Shown: positions 53,101 to 64,000 of the stretch, piece by piece
How the letters are laid out: each line of letters starts with the position of its first letter
How positions within the stretch are numbered: position 1 is the first letter of the stretch
Assembly: GCA_964019425.1 (NCBI GenBank)
Contig: OZ025842.1
Coordinates: 558,001 to 622,000, forward strand
DNA length: 64,000 bases
Direction: 5' to 3'
From: Flectonema sp. DT1601
Lineage: Eukaryota > Euglenozoa > Diplonemea > Diplonemida > Diplonemidae
Position numbers and translations under genes: made by a program
The notes under the pieces: model-generated
The model's input: the letters and a program-made list of their open reading frames with translations, nothing else
Database searches by the model: none
What the model was told of the DNA's origin: nothing

Positions 53101-56100
53101 CGTTGAGGAAACCTCATCTCAAGTTTATTGAGACTCATGTTACGAGTTTGTTAGTTCTGTTATGTGGAAACTCAGAAGATGATTGCCAGACGTATAGGAA
53201 TCGTGTTGGTTTGAAAAGTGAATTCAACTCACTGATGAGAATTATAAAACACGACCCAACACCATCTAAAGACAGCTTCCCTACTCTTCCTATTGATGGA
53301 GTTCTGTTGGCTTACAAATCTTTAGAAGCGATGACAACGATTGCACTTAATTGTAATGAGAATTGGGTTGAATTTTGCAACCGTAACCCGGAATCGATCC
53401 CAAGCCTGCTAGGGTTAATTCGAAGACAAGTACCTTGTGAGTTAGCAGCGCATGTTTTGAGATTGTGTTCGATTGCATTTAAGAGTGAAGATGGTCCGAG
53501 GGATGCTATCACAAAGGATTGGTTGCGACTAACAATTGAACATCATCACTTATTACCGCAGAATGATATCACTCCAGGACTTCTGAGTACTTTAGTAGAC
53601 AAGTGTCCCTCAGTCGAAGCCATAACAGATTCTCGTGTGGAAATCGTTTTCTTATTAAAAACTATTTGTGAATTTGATTCAGTTCTTGTTTGCTCAGTCC
53701 TTCTTAACATTCTACCGAGGAGTGCTCCTTATGGTCAGAGAAGATGTGAATTTGTTTTATCACTTATACAAGACACGTTGATGATTCTACACAAACAATC
53801 AACTAGCAAGGCATCATCTGTAATAAAAAGATACCATTCACTTCTAGCAACTGTTGTACAAGATAGTGGTAAAGCTGTGTTAGAACATGCCAGAACGCCC
53901 TTATATTTGGGAGTTGAACATGCTTTGGGTTCTTTAAAAGGATATCCTCTTGAAGGTGGTTGGACCAGAGACATGTTATCGTCACAGAGATTGACGGAAG
54001 CTTCTCTTGGGATTCTGGGAGCTGAAATTAAATACGCTCCTGACACGATATTCGTACGTCTTGGGACGGCAATTCATCTGAAGAGAGTAATGCTTCTCGC
54101 GTCGGAATGTCGTCAATCTAAAATACCAAAAACAATAGACGTCTGGTACAGTAGTGGTTACACAAAGGATGCTACTACTCTTAAGGAACCAGGTTTTGAT
54201 TGGCAACTGTTAGGGAAAATGACTGTCGAACATCCTTCTCATTTATGTAGAGCAGCTGTTGAACTTCCACTTGTCGCTAATGCTCACGCACTTAAATTAC
54301 ACTTTTCAGAATTCTACTCTGACAGTGGCGCGCAGTTAGCGGAAACCTTAACATGTCCTTCATGTAACCAGGTCATTACAGACCGTCATGGTCAGTGTTT
54401 GAACTGTGAATATGAAAACGCTTACCAATGTAGACAATGTAGAAATATCAATCACGATCAGTTGGATGCATTCTTATGTAACGAATGTGGATGGTGTCGT
54501 TATGGTAGAGTTGACTTCTCTCTTCTTTGTAGAACATCACTAGCACCTGACGTGTTGAGAAATGAAGCAGACAGATCTAGAGCTGCTCACCTTCTTAATG
54601 AACAGAATGGAACAGCATTTCAGTTGGCAATGCAGCTGTCGGAATTGACTGTAAATTCATCTCAGCTAGCGAGTGGGATTCTACTTGATAATCGTTCTGG
54701 TACAACAAGTGGTCAGAGTAGGTCACAAAGTTCCAGACCGGGGACTGCTTCTCGTAGTAAACATCGACCGTCAGCAACAGAACCGACGTCTGCTGCTGCT
54801 AACTTATCAACTTCCGCAGATAAGACGAAAACTAACAACGGGTCATTAGAAGAAAGTGTGACAGACAGCATCAATCCATCTGCTGTGAGTTTATCATCAA
54901 TGTACTATACTAGCGCGAGGGATATTTCAGTTCAGTTAGCAAAGTGTTTACGAACACAAACTGCTTTAAGAAAAGTCATAAATGACTACACAGTCTGCGG
55001 TAACACAACGTCAGCAATCATTCACGAAGAGTGTTCTGATGAAGCTGATCTCGTGAAACCGTTGTCTCGACCTAACTCACCGAAATCAGAAACTGATAAT
55101 CTTCCTGAAATGGAATTTATGCTCCCGACTCACTTTGGTACTTTATCACAATTAGTAATGTCATTCATGGATGCATACAGAGTACTGTTAACGTCTGGTA
55201 TTGATGTTGATAAAGACTCACGTAATCAACAAGGAATCTTATCGCTAGTTGATATCGTTTACTCTCTTTCTTTGCAAGCTACTGAAGCTATTCGATCATC
55301 ATCCCGACAGCTCATAGTCCTTTTACAACAAGAAAACAGAGTTGTGACTGAGAGAGTTTTGTTTTTAGCATCAAAATTGTTGCTTCCTTCTGTCGATGAG
55401 GAAGGTGAGAGAGACATCGCGAACCCGTCATATTTATATTCAGCAGCGTTGTTATTATCGAAGTGTGCCTCGGTACATGATGGATTATGGCATGTACGTA
55501 TACCAACTTTGATAAAAGTATTTCTAAGAGCGACCTCGAGGGTTCGAACCCACGCAATGCTACTCGAGGCCATAGCACAGCCAGCTCTAGCGGTATCTAC
55601 TTTACTGTTATCGGGGAAAGATATTTCAACGACACCAGACAATCCATCTGATCAAAGTACTCCTTCTCCAGTAGAAGAACAGTCTGAAAAGTTAAATCCA
55701 CTTGAAGTAAAGTATGGTCGTATTTGGTTATCAAAATGGGTTCTACAACGTGACCCTGAACTACGAGGAATGATAGGCTACAGTTGGTTAGTAGAACTCT
55801 TACTCGCACCAGGTGCTGCAGCTGTAGGTCATCACGTTCGATGTACAATTGAAAAGTTAGCCCCAACTGATCCGGACCTACACTGTGGATTGCTAAAAGT
55901 GTTGACTGAAAACCTACCAGCAGCAGCAAAAGAAGGACGCACAGGAGGAGGTCTTTCTCCGTTAGTAACAACAAAACCTTCTTCTGACACTCCGTCGAGA
56001 GTTGCAGGGGGTACGGAGTCTTATTTTAGTCTCTTTGTGTCTCTTATAGAACCACTTTGGACTCGAATATTATTAACAAGAAAAGGTTTCCTACCATTCT

Positions 56101-59100
56101 TATGTAAACTAGTGTTAAGAGAAGTATACTACCTTTCAGGGTTAGAGAGAGATTTAATGACAGCATCTGGTGGAGATGGTGTGATACCTGTCGGGTTAGG
56201 ATGGTCATTATGGAAGTTAGTAACAATCTTAGCAGTATTCATTCCTTCAGCAACACCTGATAATAAAACAACAATTGACTCTTCTCAAGTTATATTTAGT
56301 AGAGTCTTAAAGAGTGGAAGTGGTGTAGCGATCCTACTCGACGCTTCGTTGACATTAAAAAGCATCTCAGCAGTCAGAACCAAACCAGTTCAAGGAGCTG
56401 AATCACTTCTACGAGGAATCCTTGATGCTCTCGTAACAGAATCAAGTAGTGATAAGGCATCGTTTTTAACTGCATCGATATCGTATTTATCAAAGCCAAG
56501 ATTACCTTGTCAGATGGGTAAACACATCCTTGAGAAGGTACTCGGGGTTATTGATCCAAAACCGCCTGAAGTTGTTTGTCAAATTCTATTTAAGAAAAAG
56601 ACATCTCAAGAAGACTTTATAAGAGGACACATGGGTAACAGTCCAGTATCATCAGCAACTGTTGGAAAGACGATGAGTGATGTCGCAAATAGAATCTGTA
56701 GAGAACTTGATATGCAACTGGATCCTGATTTCGGATTAGAACTGTTAGTTGATTCGAAGATTATTGATTTGAAATTACCGATTCAACTCGTCCACGATGA
56801 AGTATGGAAACAGTCATCATCTTATAGAGTAAACGGAACAACAGAAGTACCAATGTTAGTAGTTTATAGATTACAAGGTCTTGATGGTGAAGCAACTGAA
56901 GAACGTATCGATAATCTTCAGGAACCAGAAGTCATTGAAGAAGAACCTTCAGTAAAATACGCCATCACTGAATGTCTCGGTACTGGTAACGCTCTCATCA
57001 CTGCCGTCACATATGTTGCATCCGTCTGTGAATTACTCAGCATCTCCAAACAAAGAGCATTGCAGTCAGGTAGGGATGCTATTCAAGATGATTCTACTTT
57101 GGAATGGGAAATTCTGGTTTTAACACTCACGGTTCTTCATCATTGTTGTCAAGTAAAATCGAATAGAATTAAATTATCTCATCAAAGATCACTTCACGTT
57201 CTGTTATCAGCTGTTGATGTTTGTGGTGACTCTGTTGGAGATGCCGCTCAAACAGCTCTTCAACTACTACTCGCCGTTGCCGGCAGTATCGCTGGAGAGA
57301 TGGGTGTGGACACTATCGATGTAGATACTGGAGCTGATCAGCATTTAGAGTTCTGTCTTCGTCATCTTGAACAACACTACAAAACAAACTCTTCAAGTCT
57401 AAGTGGTGAAATCAGCTGGGAACGTCTTGAGAGACGAGGACTGTGCAAGGTTTGTGTTGATTTTTTCTTATTCTTATTATTAACGCTTTCTTCTAATAAA
57501 TAATCAACAACTCTATTCAGGCTGAACATCATTTGTTTGACGTACTTCGACTGATCAGTGCAGTCGCTAGTGGAAACACTCGAGCTGTTGCTCGTGTCGA
57601 GGGATACTTCTCACCGCATGCTTTAAAAAGAATAGACGCTGAGGCAGATGCTGAATCGACTTTCTATTCTCAGGTGTGTTATGTTGACTTTTTATTTATT
57701 TAGAATTCATCTGCTGGATGACTGAAGTCTTATGTCGGTAGTGCTACAGACATCAACACAAACAACAACAGAGCCTCGCCATTATTATAAACGGCTTCGG
57801 TGCAGAAAGTGGAACTGAAACCAAGAGGAGGATGCACGCGTCTGGTTTGGCAGCGAAATTGATTGACGTCGTTAAAGATGCGGCAAAGAATCCGCAAAGA
57901 GAGAATACGAAACACCCTCAAGCGTTACCAGCGATACTCAGACTTACGGAAGCTTTAATTCGAGCCCCTGGAGAGAACCCAGAGGACTTAACTACACTAG
58001 TGTTGTCTGTGGTGTGTATTCTTATAATTATATCCCTGTGAACTTTAACCGTTACCTAAACAACAATCACTAATAATTAATAACTAGGTATCAGACACTC
58101 ACACATTAGAATGCAAAGCTCCAAAGGAAACAGCAAAGGCTGCGACTTCTCTACTCGACACGTTAGCTGTTGGGATGGGAAAGGGTGCAGTTGAAAGTGT
58201 TCGCAAACAGACTCAACAAACAAAACATGATGCGGCAATGGCTAAGAGAGAGAAGGTATGTTATCCTCTATTCTCTTCTGGATATCAAAGCGTCTTATAC
58301 AACAAATTAAAAAACCATCACCATCAGGTTATGAGAGACCTAAACAAGTCTGCACACGCAGAACTAGAACTCGACGACCTCGAAGACGAAGACGACGAGG
58401 GACTTGTTTGTCTAATCTGTCGAGAAATAGCTACATTTGGTACTCAGGTTTGTTAATTAAACATTTCATTAATAACACTTTATGGACTCTTTCTAACATA
58501 ACATGAAGAACACCAAAACACCAAACAGGACGTGTTAGGAATCTACATCTTCGCAAGACGTATTGATATTCTAACTAATACGATTCCATCTGTTTCAAAC
58601 TGGTCGATGGCTTCTTTAACATCTCTGAGCTCACCAGTTAGATCATCAGTTTACTCTTCAGTAAGTCACTTCAATGCGATTCATTTCGCGTGTCATAAAG
58701 AAGCTGCTCAAATCGATGCATCTGTTCGACCTGCAAAGAGAGAATGGGAAGGAGCTACGGTAAGGAATCTAAAAACAAGATGCAATGCATTACTTCCAAT
58801 CAAAGCAGAAGATACTAATCCAGGTCAATATCAAAGATGTTCAATCATGTACACAGACAGGATTGGAGTAACTACTGGAAGGGGACAGTTGAGTGTCTTT
58901 GATCAGTCTGTTTATGATTTACGAATGTTGCTTTCTAGACCATGTTGGGGACATCCATTCTCAACCGATAGTAATGGTGGTGGTCCAGAACATAACTTTT
59001 CGTTGATTCCATTCTTAATTCAGTCATCTCTTCACTTTCTTGATAACAACGACGGTGAGTCAGAACGTCCGATTGTTGCATCTCTGCTCTCTCAGTTTGT

Positions 59101-59857
59101 TCAAGGCGCTGCTACTCCGTTTTTATTTCACATTGACACTCCTTGTCATGCGAGCATCTCTTCTGAATTTATCTTCTATTTGATAACGTCATCTATTCAC
59201 GTAATGTCTTATCAACAATGGATGAATAATAAGTTTCATATTGTTAGGTCACTCGTTGCTTACATAATGTCAAGTTACGTATCGAAACAGGGGAAATCCA
59301 AACCTCTTAGGCTGTTGTATGGTGATGCTCTTCCTCCATCAGTTCCAACACAGACAGCAACACCTCATGGATTGTTGACTAGTTTATCTGATAGAGGGGG
59401 TCGGTTAGAAGATTACGACGAAGAGGGTTCTGATGAATCAACAGATTGGGTTGGTGTTTATCACAGCAGTCAATCTCCATCAGAGTCAATCTCTCAATCA
59501 GGTTTTAGTATCGAAACAGAGTCTGGTTTACTACAATTCTTAAAACCATCTTTGATATTCATTTGTTTAATCGACGCAATCCAACGAGCGTTAAAAGAAC
59601 AAGATGAGTCGGTCCCCTCGCCTGATAGTGATATTGTTTCTTATGTAGTTCATCCATGGGTTACTTTACTTAATAAGAGGCTCAGTTCACAACAATCAAA
59701 AGTGGTTGAGTCGTTTAAAGATATAAGGCAATCAGTTGTGGATGAGTATTTACCTGCGTCGTCATTGCAAGAGTTGTTTGATATTTTGGAAGTGCTTCCG
59801 CATGTCTTGGCTGAGGCTCAATCACCAGAGATGTGGGTAATGCAGTATTGTCAGTGA
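44154..59857 (+). CDS. UBR4: UBR4-type E3 ubiquitin ligase (six exons)
   Basis: Giant N-degron-recognising E3 ligase (p600; 'purity of essence' in flies, BIG in plants). Exons 44154-57449, 57521-57673, 57772-58011, 58088-58255, 58328-58447 and 58529-59857; five introns of 71-98 nt, all phase 0, donors GTTTGT/GTGTGT/GTATGT. Predicted 5101 aa (human 5183). A UBR box lies at about 1389-1443 (CSFSRTREQF...HWYLC...CSWC...YCDTRG). A WD-like region follows (about 1610-1960; RHTHVIHCEWIPGSHCQLAVV, VKIFDLSS). A cysteine-rich cluster at 3401-3456 (CPSC...CLNC...CRQC...FLCNECGWCRYGR) matches human UBR4. The C-terminal hemi-RING has C4647/C4650 (CLIC) in exon 5 and H4706, H4711 and C4714 (SHFNAIHFAC) in exon 6, followed by REWEGATVRNLKTRCNALLP. 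An RD-repeat (RDRDRDRDRD) lies at about 2027-2036. The first exon of 13,296 nt is intronless while the last 2.4 kb holds all introns. Splice sites were set by eye from frame and homology. Confidence 0.95.
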
Positions 59858-60656
59858 AAAAAAAAAAAAAAGTTTGTGTTTGGAAAAAAAAAAAAAAAAT
59901 AAAATAAAAAATAACTACAAACACGTTTTTCTATCCCTCATTGTTAAGTTGGATTTGCAATAGTAAACATAAAGTAACAATACTGATTCTTTTTTTAATA
60001 TAGCTTTGTATGATGCACCTTTTTTTTTATTTTTTTTTTATAGTTCCTTACACATTTGTACGCAAACATGAAAAACAAAACAAGCAAAAAAAAACGAAAA
60101 AAAAAAAAAAAAAAAAAAAAAGAACTCCTTTTAAAACACGATCAAATTACATGTGGTGGTTATTTATTCTTTTTTTTCCTTTTCATGTCCACACTTCCCG
60201 TTATTTCCTTCTTTTTTTTTTTTTTTTTTTTTTAAATTTAACCGCCAGCTGAGAATTTTTTCACCCCCCTTCTTGGAGTTTTTAGCATATTATCTTGTCT
60301 TAAGCCACAGAGTAGTTGTTCTCTTTTTTATTGGGGATTGGAGGAGGTCCCTCCTCTCAGCATCGAACTTAGCTTTTTTATTTTTTCCTCTTCTCTTGCT
60401 GACGACGTGGTGATATTTAGTCGCTTACCCCTCGTAAGGGATGATTGTTTTTCCTTCAGCCAGGATTGCTGCGCTAATTCTTTTGGTTCGTATTCCGTTT
60501 GGATTTTTAAAAACTGATTTAAATTTAACTTTTTCTTTTTCTTTTTTTTTTTTTTTTTTTTAAATTTACTTTTTATTAAACTCGTTCCCCTTCTTCCCCT
60601 CACCAACGCAACCCTTATTTATTACCATAACCAACTTGTTTCTTAAATAATATTAT

Positions 60657-60690
<34 letters not shown>

Positions 60691-61189
60691 ATAATGATAA
60701 CAGGAGAAGTAAAAAACAAACTTTTTTTTTATTTTTTATAAATCCTTTAATTACTCTATCTTCTTATTATTACTAAAATAACACGTTTTTATTCTCAGCA
60801 AACCCACGCTGCGACTTCGTGAGCGGCTACTGATCGGGTTCCTGATATACTGAACGTAGTAACTTAAATTAACACACTCCTCGCCCCCCTCCTTTTCACA
60901 CCCCTCTCCCGTTTCCCCATAACATTAAAAGTTATTTCTTTAGTTGCTGTTGAATTTAGGAAATTGTTCCATAATTGGCGTTGGAGTTCATGTTGTTTTT
61001 ATTTATTTATTTATTTATTTTTTTTGATTTTTTGATTTTTTTTTTTTTTTTTTTAAACTTTACCTTCAGATTCACACAGAATGATGGAATAATAACAAAA
61101 AGGGAAACTCTGATAAGAAGGAACCGTTTTTATTGTTGTTTTTATTTTATTTTTTTTATTTTTTTTCCAAAACAGTTTATTTAAACAAA
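59858..61189. other. Intergenic region with homopolymers, no supported gene
   Basis: UBR4 3' flank with AATAAA-type signals near 59897, then A and T runs (60098-60121, 60210-60232, 60546-60561, 60660-60689, 61036-61055). ORFs of 69-92 codons are built on these runs. The last 30 bp include a pyrimidine-rich tract and CCAAAACAG, a likely acceptor just before the next gene. Confidence 0.55.
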
Positions 61190-64000
61190 ATGGCAACTCA
61201 GCACTACGTGACTGACGGGGTCGTAGGCGGGATCGTGACTCATGAGGAAGTCACGATCACTGAAAAAGATTTCAATGGTGAACATATAAAAACAATTGTG
61301 AAGAACATTAAAAAAGGTGATCAGCACATTGACGAGGTGGAAACAGTGACGAATGTGGCTTCGGATGCCTTTGTGAAACGAGTTGTGTCAACAACAACAA
61401 CATTGCCAACAGTCAGAACTCACACACTGGTAAGTACTACAGACAAGTACACTGATTTTGATCATATTTTTACATCTCTGACCATTACTGATGGTCCAGA
61501 TGGTAAGACTGAAGACCACCTCACTGTGGTGGACTCTCTGAAGGACTGTTCACTTTCAAAGACTCATGACATTGTGAACTCGTCGGGTGATAAATTTCAC
61601 GAAGAACTTATTGAACAAAAGGTTGACGGCGTATGCATCCAAAAACAAGTAAAAGTAAAAACAGTTCACATCGGAACCGAACTAATTACTACCATCGTGA
61701 GAAGCGATCGCAAGGGTGACAACACAACCTGCACTGAGTCGGTAGTTACAACAAAACCTGATGAAGACTTCTACAAGGAAGTCATTAAAACTACCACCAC
61801 ATCGCTGGACGTGGAAACATCTTCCCTGAAAGTAATCACTACCAAAGACTGCTACGGTGAACACGTCCGTACGGAGCTTATGTCGGAAGATGGACCAGAA
61901 GGCCACAGAGAGAAGAACATCACAGTCATTGCTGCTCATGATGACGAGTCTCTCAGTAAGATTGTTGACTCAATTGACTTCTCTGGTAAGAAGGTCCACA
62001 GAGAGCTTCGTGAGGGAGATCACACCACTGAGAAGTTGAGAGTTGTGAAGGAACAGATTGGGAATGAACAAATTACTAATGCCACGCGCTACTTCACAGA
62101 TGGTGATGTTCACACCAGAACTGAGACGAAGACGACAACTGCAGATGAGGGCAGTTTCTACAAAGAAGTGATCAACACCACCACCACATCGCTGGACGGG
62201 GAAATGATTTCTCTGAAGGTTGTCACTGCTAAGGACTGCTACGGTGAACACGTCCGCACGGAGCTTATGTCGGAAGACGGACCTGAAGGCCACAGAGAGA
62301 AGAACATCACAGTCATTGCTGCTCATGATGACGAGTCTCTCAGTAAGATTGTCGACTCAATTGACTTCTCTGGTAAGAAGGTCCACAGAGAGCTTCGTGA
62401 GGGAGATCACACCACTGAGAAGTTGAGAGTTGTGAAGGAACAGATTGGAGACAAAACCATCACCAGCTCAGTTCGCTACTTCACAGATGGTGATGTTCAC
62501 ACCAGAATCGAATCGGAGATGACGACTACTGAGGAAGATGACTACAGCCGTGAGGTGATCAACACCACCACCACATCGCTGGACGTGGAAACATCTTCCC
62601 TGAAAGTAATCACTACCAAGGACTGCTACGGTGAACACGTCCGTACGGAGCTTATGTCGGAAGACGGACCTGAAGGCCACAGAGAGAAGAACATCACAGT
62701 CATTGCTGCTCATGATGACGAGTCTCTCAGTAAGATTGTCGACTCAATTGACTTCTCTGGTAAGAAGGTCCACAGAGAGCTTCGTGAGGGAGATCACACC
62801 ACTGAGAAGTTGAGAGTTGTGAAGGAACAGATTGGAGACAAAACCATCACCAGCTCAGTTCGCTACTTCACAGACAGTGATGTTCACACCAGAATCGAAT
62901 CGGAGATGACGACTTCTGAGGAAGATGACTACAGCCGTGAGGTGATCAACACCACCACCACATCGCTGGACGGGGAAGTGAAATCCCTGAGGGTTGTCAC
63001 TGCTAAGGACTGTTACGGCGAACACGTCCGTACGGAGCTTATGTCGGAAGATGGACCAGAAGGCCACAGAGAGAAGAACATCACAGTCATTGCTGCTCAT
63101 GATGACGAGTCTCTCAGTAAGATTGTTGACTCAATTGACTTCTCTGGTAAGAAGGTCCACAGAGAGCTTCGTGAGGGAGATCACACCACTGAGAAGTTGA
63201 GAGTTGTGAAGGAACAGGTTGGAGACAAAACCATCACCAGCTCAGTTCGCTGCTTCACAGATGGTGATGTTCACACCAGAATCGAATCGGAGATGACGAC
63301 TGCTGAGGAAGATGACTACAGCCGTGAGGTGATCAACACGACCACCACATCGCTGGACGTGGAAACATCTTCCCTGAAAGTAATCACTACCAAGGACTGC
63401 TACGGTGAACACGTCCGTACGGAGCTTATGTCGGAAGACGGACCTGAAGGCCACAGAGAGAAGAACATCACAGTCATTGCTGCTCATGATGACGAGTCTC
63501 TCAGTAAGATTGTCGACTCAATTGACTTCTCTGGTAAGAAGGTCCACAGAGAGCTTCGTGAGGGAGATCACACCACTGAGAAGTTGAGAGTTGTGAAGGA
63601 ACAGGTTGGAGACAAAACCATCACCAGCTCAGTTCGCTGCTTCACAGATGGTGATGTTCACACCAGAATCGAATCGGAGATGACGACTGCTGAGGAAGAT
63701 GACTACAGCCGTGAGGTGATCAACACCACCACCACATCGCTGGACGTGGAAACATCTTCCCTGAAAGTAATCACTACCAAGGACTGTCACGGTGAACACG
63801 TCCGTACGGAGCTTCTGGCGGAAGACGGACCAGAAGGCCACAGAGAGAAGAACATCACAGTCATTGCTGCTCATGATGACGAGTCTCTCAGTAAGATTGT
63901 CGACTCAATTGACTTCTCTGGTAAGAAGGTCCACAGAGAGCTTCGTGAGGGAGATCACACCACTGAGAAGTTGAGAGTTGTGAAGGAACAGGTTGGGAAT
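61190..64000 (+). CDS. Large Thr-rich protein of tandem 129-aa repeats (3' end outside window)
   Basis: The ATG at 61190 (AACAAAATGGC) opens a frame that has no stop through the window end: 937 codons visible, beginning MATQHYVTDGVVGGIVTHEE. No signal peptide or membrane segment was seen. A unique N-terminal part (1-95) is followed by a diverged repeat copy (61475-61801). Five full 129-aa repeats start at 61802, 62189, 62576, 62963 and 63350, with a sixth partial from 63737. Each contains KDCYGEHVRTELMSEDGPEG, DFSGKKVHRELREG and FTDGDVHTR, suggesting three related sub-units of about 43 aa (D-x-x-G-x-x-V-x-x-E-L pattern), and ends in a TTTT run. Codon use is strongly C/G-ending (GAC, GTC, CTG, AAG), unlike UBR4, which suggests high expression. 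The family is not recognised; a structural role is only a guess. Confidence 0.85.
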   Translation, partial: MATQHYVTDGVVGGIVTHEEVTITEKDFNGEHIKTIVKNIKKGDQHIDEVETVTNVASDAFVKRVVSTTTTLPTVRTHTLVSTTDKYTDFDHIFTSLTITDGPDGKTEDHLTVVDSLKDCSLSKTHDIVNSSGDKFHEELIEQKVDGVCIQKQVKVKTVHIGTELITTIVRSDRKGDNTTCTESVVTTKPDEDFYKEVIKTTTTSLDVETSSLKVITTKDCYGEHVRTELMSEDGPEGHREKNITVIAAHDDESLSKIVDSIDFSGKKVHRELREGDHTTEKLRVVKEQIGNEQITNATRYFTDGDVHTRTETKTTTADEGSFYKEVINTTTTSLDGEMISLKVVTAKDCYGEHVRTELMSEDGPEGHREKNITVIAAHDDESLSKIVDSIDFSGKKVHRELREGDHTTEKLRVVKEQIGDKTITSSVRYFTDGDVHTRIESEMTTTEEDDYSREVINTTTTSLDVETSSLKVITTKDCYGEHVRTELMSEDGPEGHREKNITVIAAHDDESLSKIVDSIDFSGKKVHRELREGDHTTEKLRVVKEQIGDKTITSSVRYFTDSDVHTRIESEMTTSEEDDYSREVINTTTTSLDGEVKSLRVVTAKDCYGEHVRTELMSEDGPEGHREKNITVIAAHDDESLSKIVDSIDFSGKKVHRELREGDHTTEKLRVVKEQVGDKTITSSVRCFTDGDVHTRIESEMTTAEEDDYSREVINTTTTSLDVETSSLKVITTKDCYGEHVRTELMSEDGPEGHREKNITVIAAHDDESLSKIVDSIDFSGKKVHRELREGDHTTEKLRVVKEQVGDKTITSSVRCFTDGDVHTRIESEMTTAEEDDYSREVINTTTTSLDVETSSLKVITTKDCHGEHVRTELLAEDGPEGHREKNITVIAAHDDESLSKIVDSIDFSGKKVHRELREGDHTTEKLRVVKEQVGN
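61802..64000 (+). repeat. 387-bp in-frame coding tandem repeat (5.7 copies)
   Basis: Exact period 387 bp with no frame-changing indels. Copies differ mainly in two short blocks (the GDKT/GNEQ region and the TTTEEDD region), and the central 150 bp or so is almost identical in all of them. The copies starting at 62576 and 63350 are nearly the same, implying recent unequal exchange or conversion. Confidence 0.95.

Noticed and set aside
44113-57503. Many antisense ORFs across UBR4
   Set aside because: They are shadows of the long coding exon with no independent support.
58175-58506. Two overlapping small genes near 58.2-58.5 kb
   Set aside because: They are UBR4 exons 4 and 5 with retained intron sequence.
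61430-61443. GTAAGT...ACAG as a mini-intron in the repeat-protein gene
   Set aside because: Only 13-14 nt, far below a workable intron, and the frame is open through it.
61682-63974. Repeated 60-85 codon ORFs on both strands every 387 bp
   Set aside because: They are out-of-frame shadows of the long repeat-protein frame starting at 61190, which has no stop in the window.

Overview
The window is animal-like (or close animal-relative) nuclear DNA. Evidence: short GT-AG introns (71-98 nt), a complete UBR4-type E3 ligase gene, homogentisate dioxygenase, CTF18, an endosomal syntaxin, piggyBac transposons, LINEs with RNase H, a tRNA-derived SINE and a eukaryotic tRNA-Asp. The phylum cannot be named from sequence alone. 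Intergenic DNA is very A/T rich with long homopolymer runs.

Region 1 (1-26.5 kb) is a heterochromatin-like block built on one satellite family. Its monomers (about 115-140 bp) carry three small hairpins: CGTCYTG/CAGGACG, TCGAC/GTCGA and AACAATG/CATTGTT. The left and right parts are two-monomer units of about 255 bp in + orientation. The middle (about 12.0-16.27 kb) is a single-monomer array in reverse orientation, which flips back to + at a 2.6-kb fold-back palindrome. Inserted in the satellite are three different piggyBac elements (one with an apparently intact transposase), all at the satellite's own TTAA. There are also TA-flanked MITEs, two TIR elements, a Mutator-like TIR element, a broken tyrosine-recombinase retrotransposon, and a family of non-coding repeat units present as a large inverted duplication (5.5-8.9 kb).

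Region 2 (26.5-35.05 kb) holds a tRNA-Asp gene, a tRNA-derived SINE and a pile-up of LINEs: a 5'-truncated minus-strand LINE with an 850-codon open RT/RNase H reading frame, a broken plus-strand LINE, an internally deleted copy of the latter, and a further minus-strand fragment.

Region 3 (35.2-64 kb) is gene-dense, and every gene is on the + strand: HGD (tyrosine/phenylalanine catabolism), CTF18 (clamp loader for replication and cohesion), a 99-aa zinc-finger protein, a syntaxin 7/12-type Qa-SNARE (three exons), UBR4 (six exons, predicted 5101 aa, with a 13.3-kb first exon), and the start of a large Thr-rich protein made of near-identical 129-aa repeats that runs off the window. CTF18, the zinc-finger gene and the syntaxin are only 97-233 bp apart, which would fit polycistronic or trans-spliced expression but does not prove it. 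The genes belong to unrelated pathways, so no functional operon is implied.

The most unusual signals are these. (a) Diverged non-coding repeat units keep the same order of hairpins, with paired substitutions in the stems and invariant loops. (b) One satellite acts as repeated landing site for several transposon families. (c) The 129-aa repeat array is strongly homogenised. (d) A PDZ-like segment seems to be inserted in a LINE reverse transcriptase.
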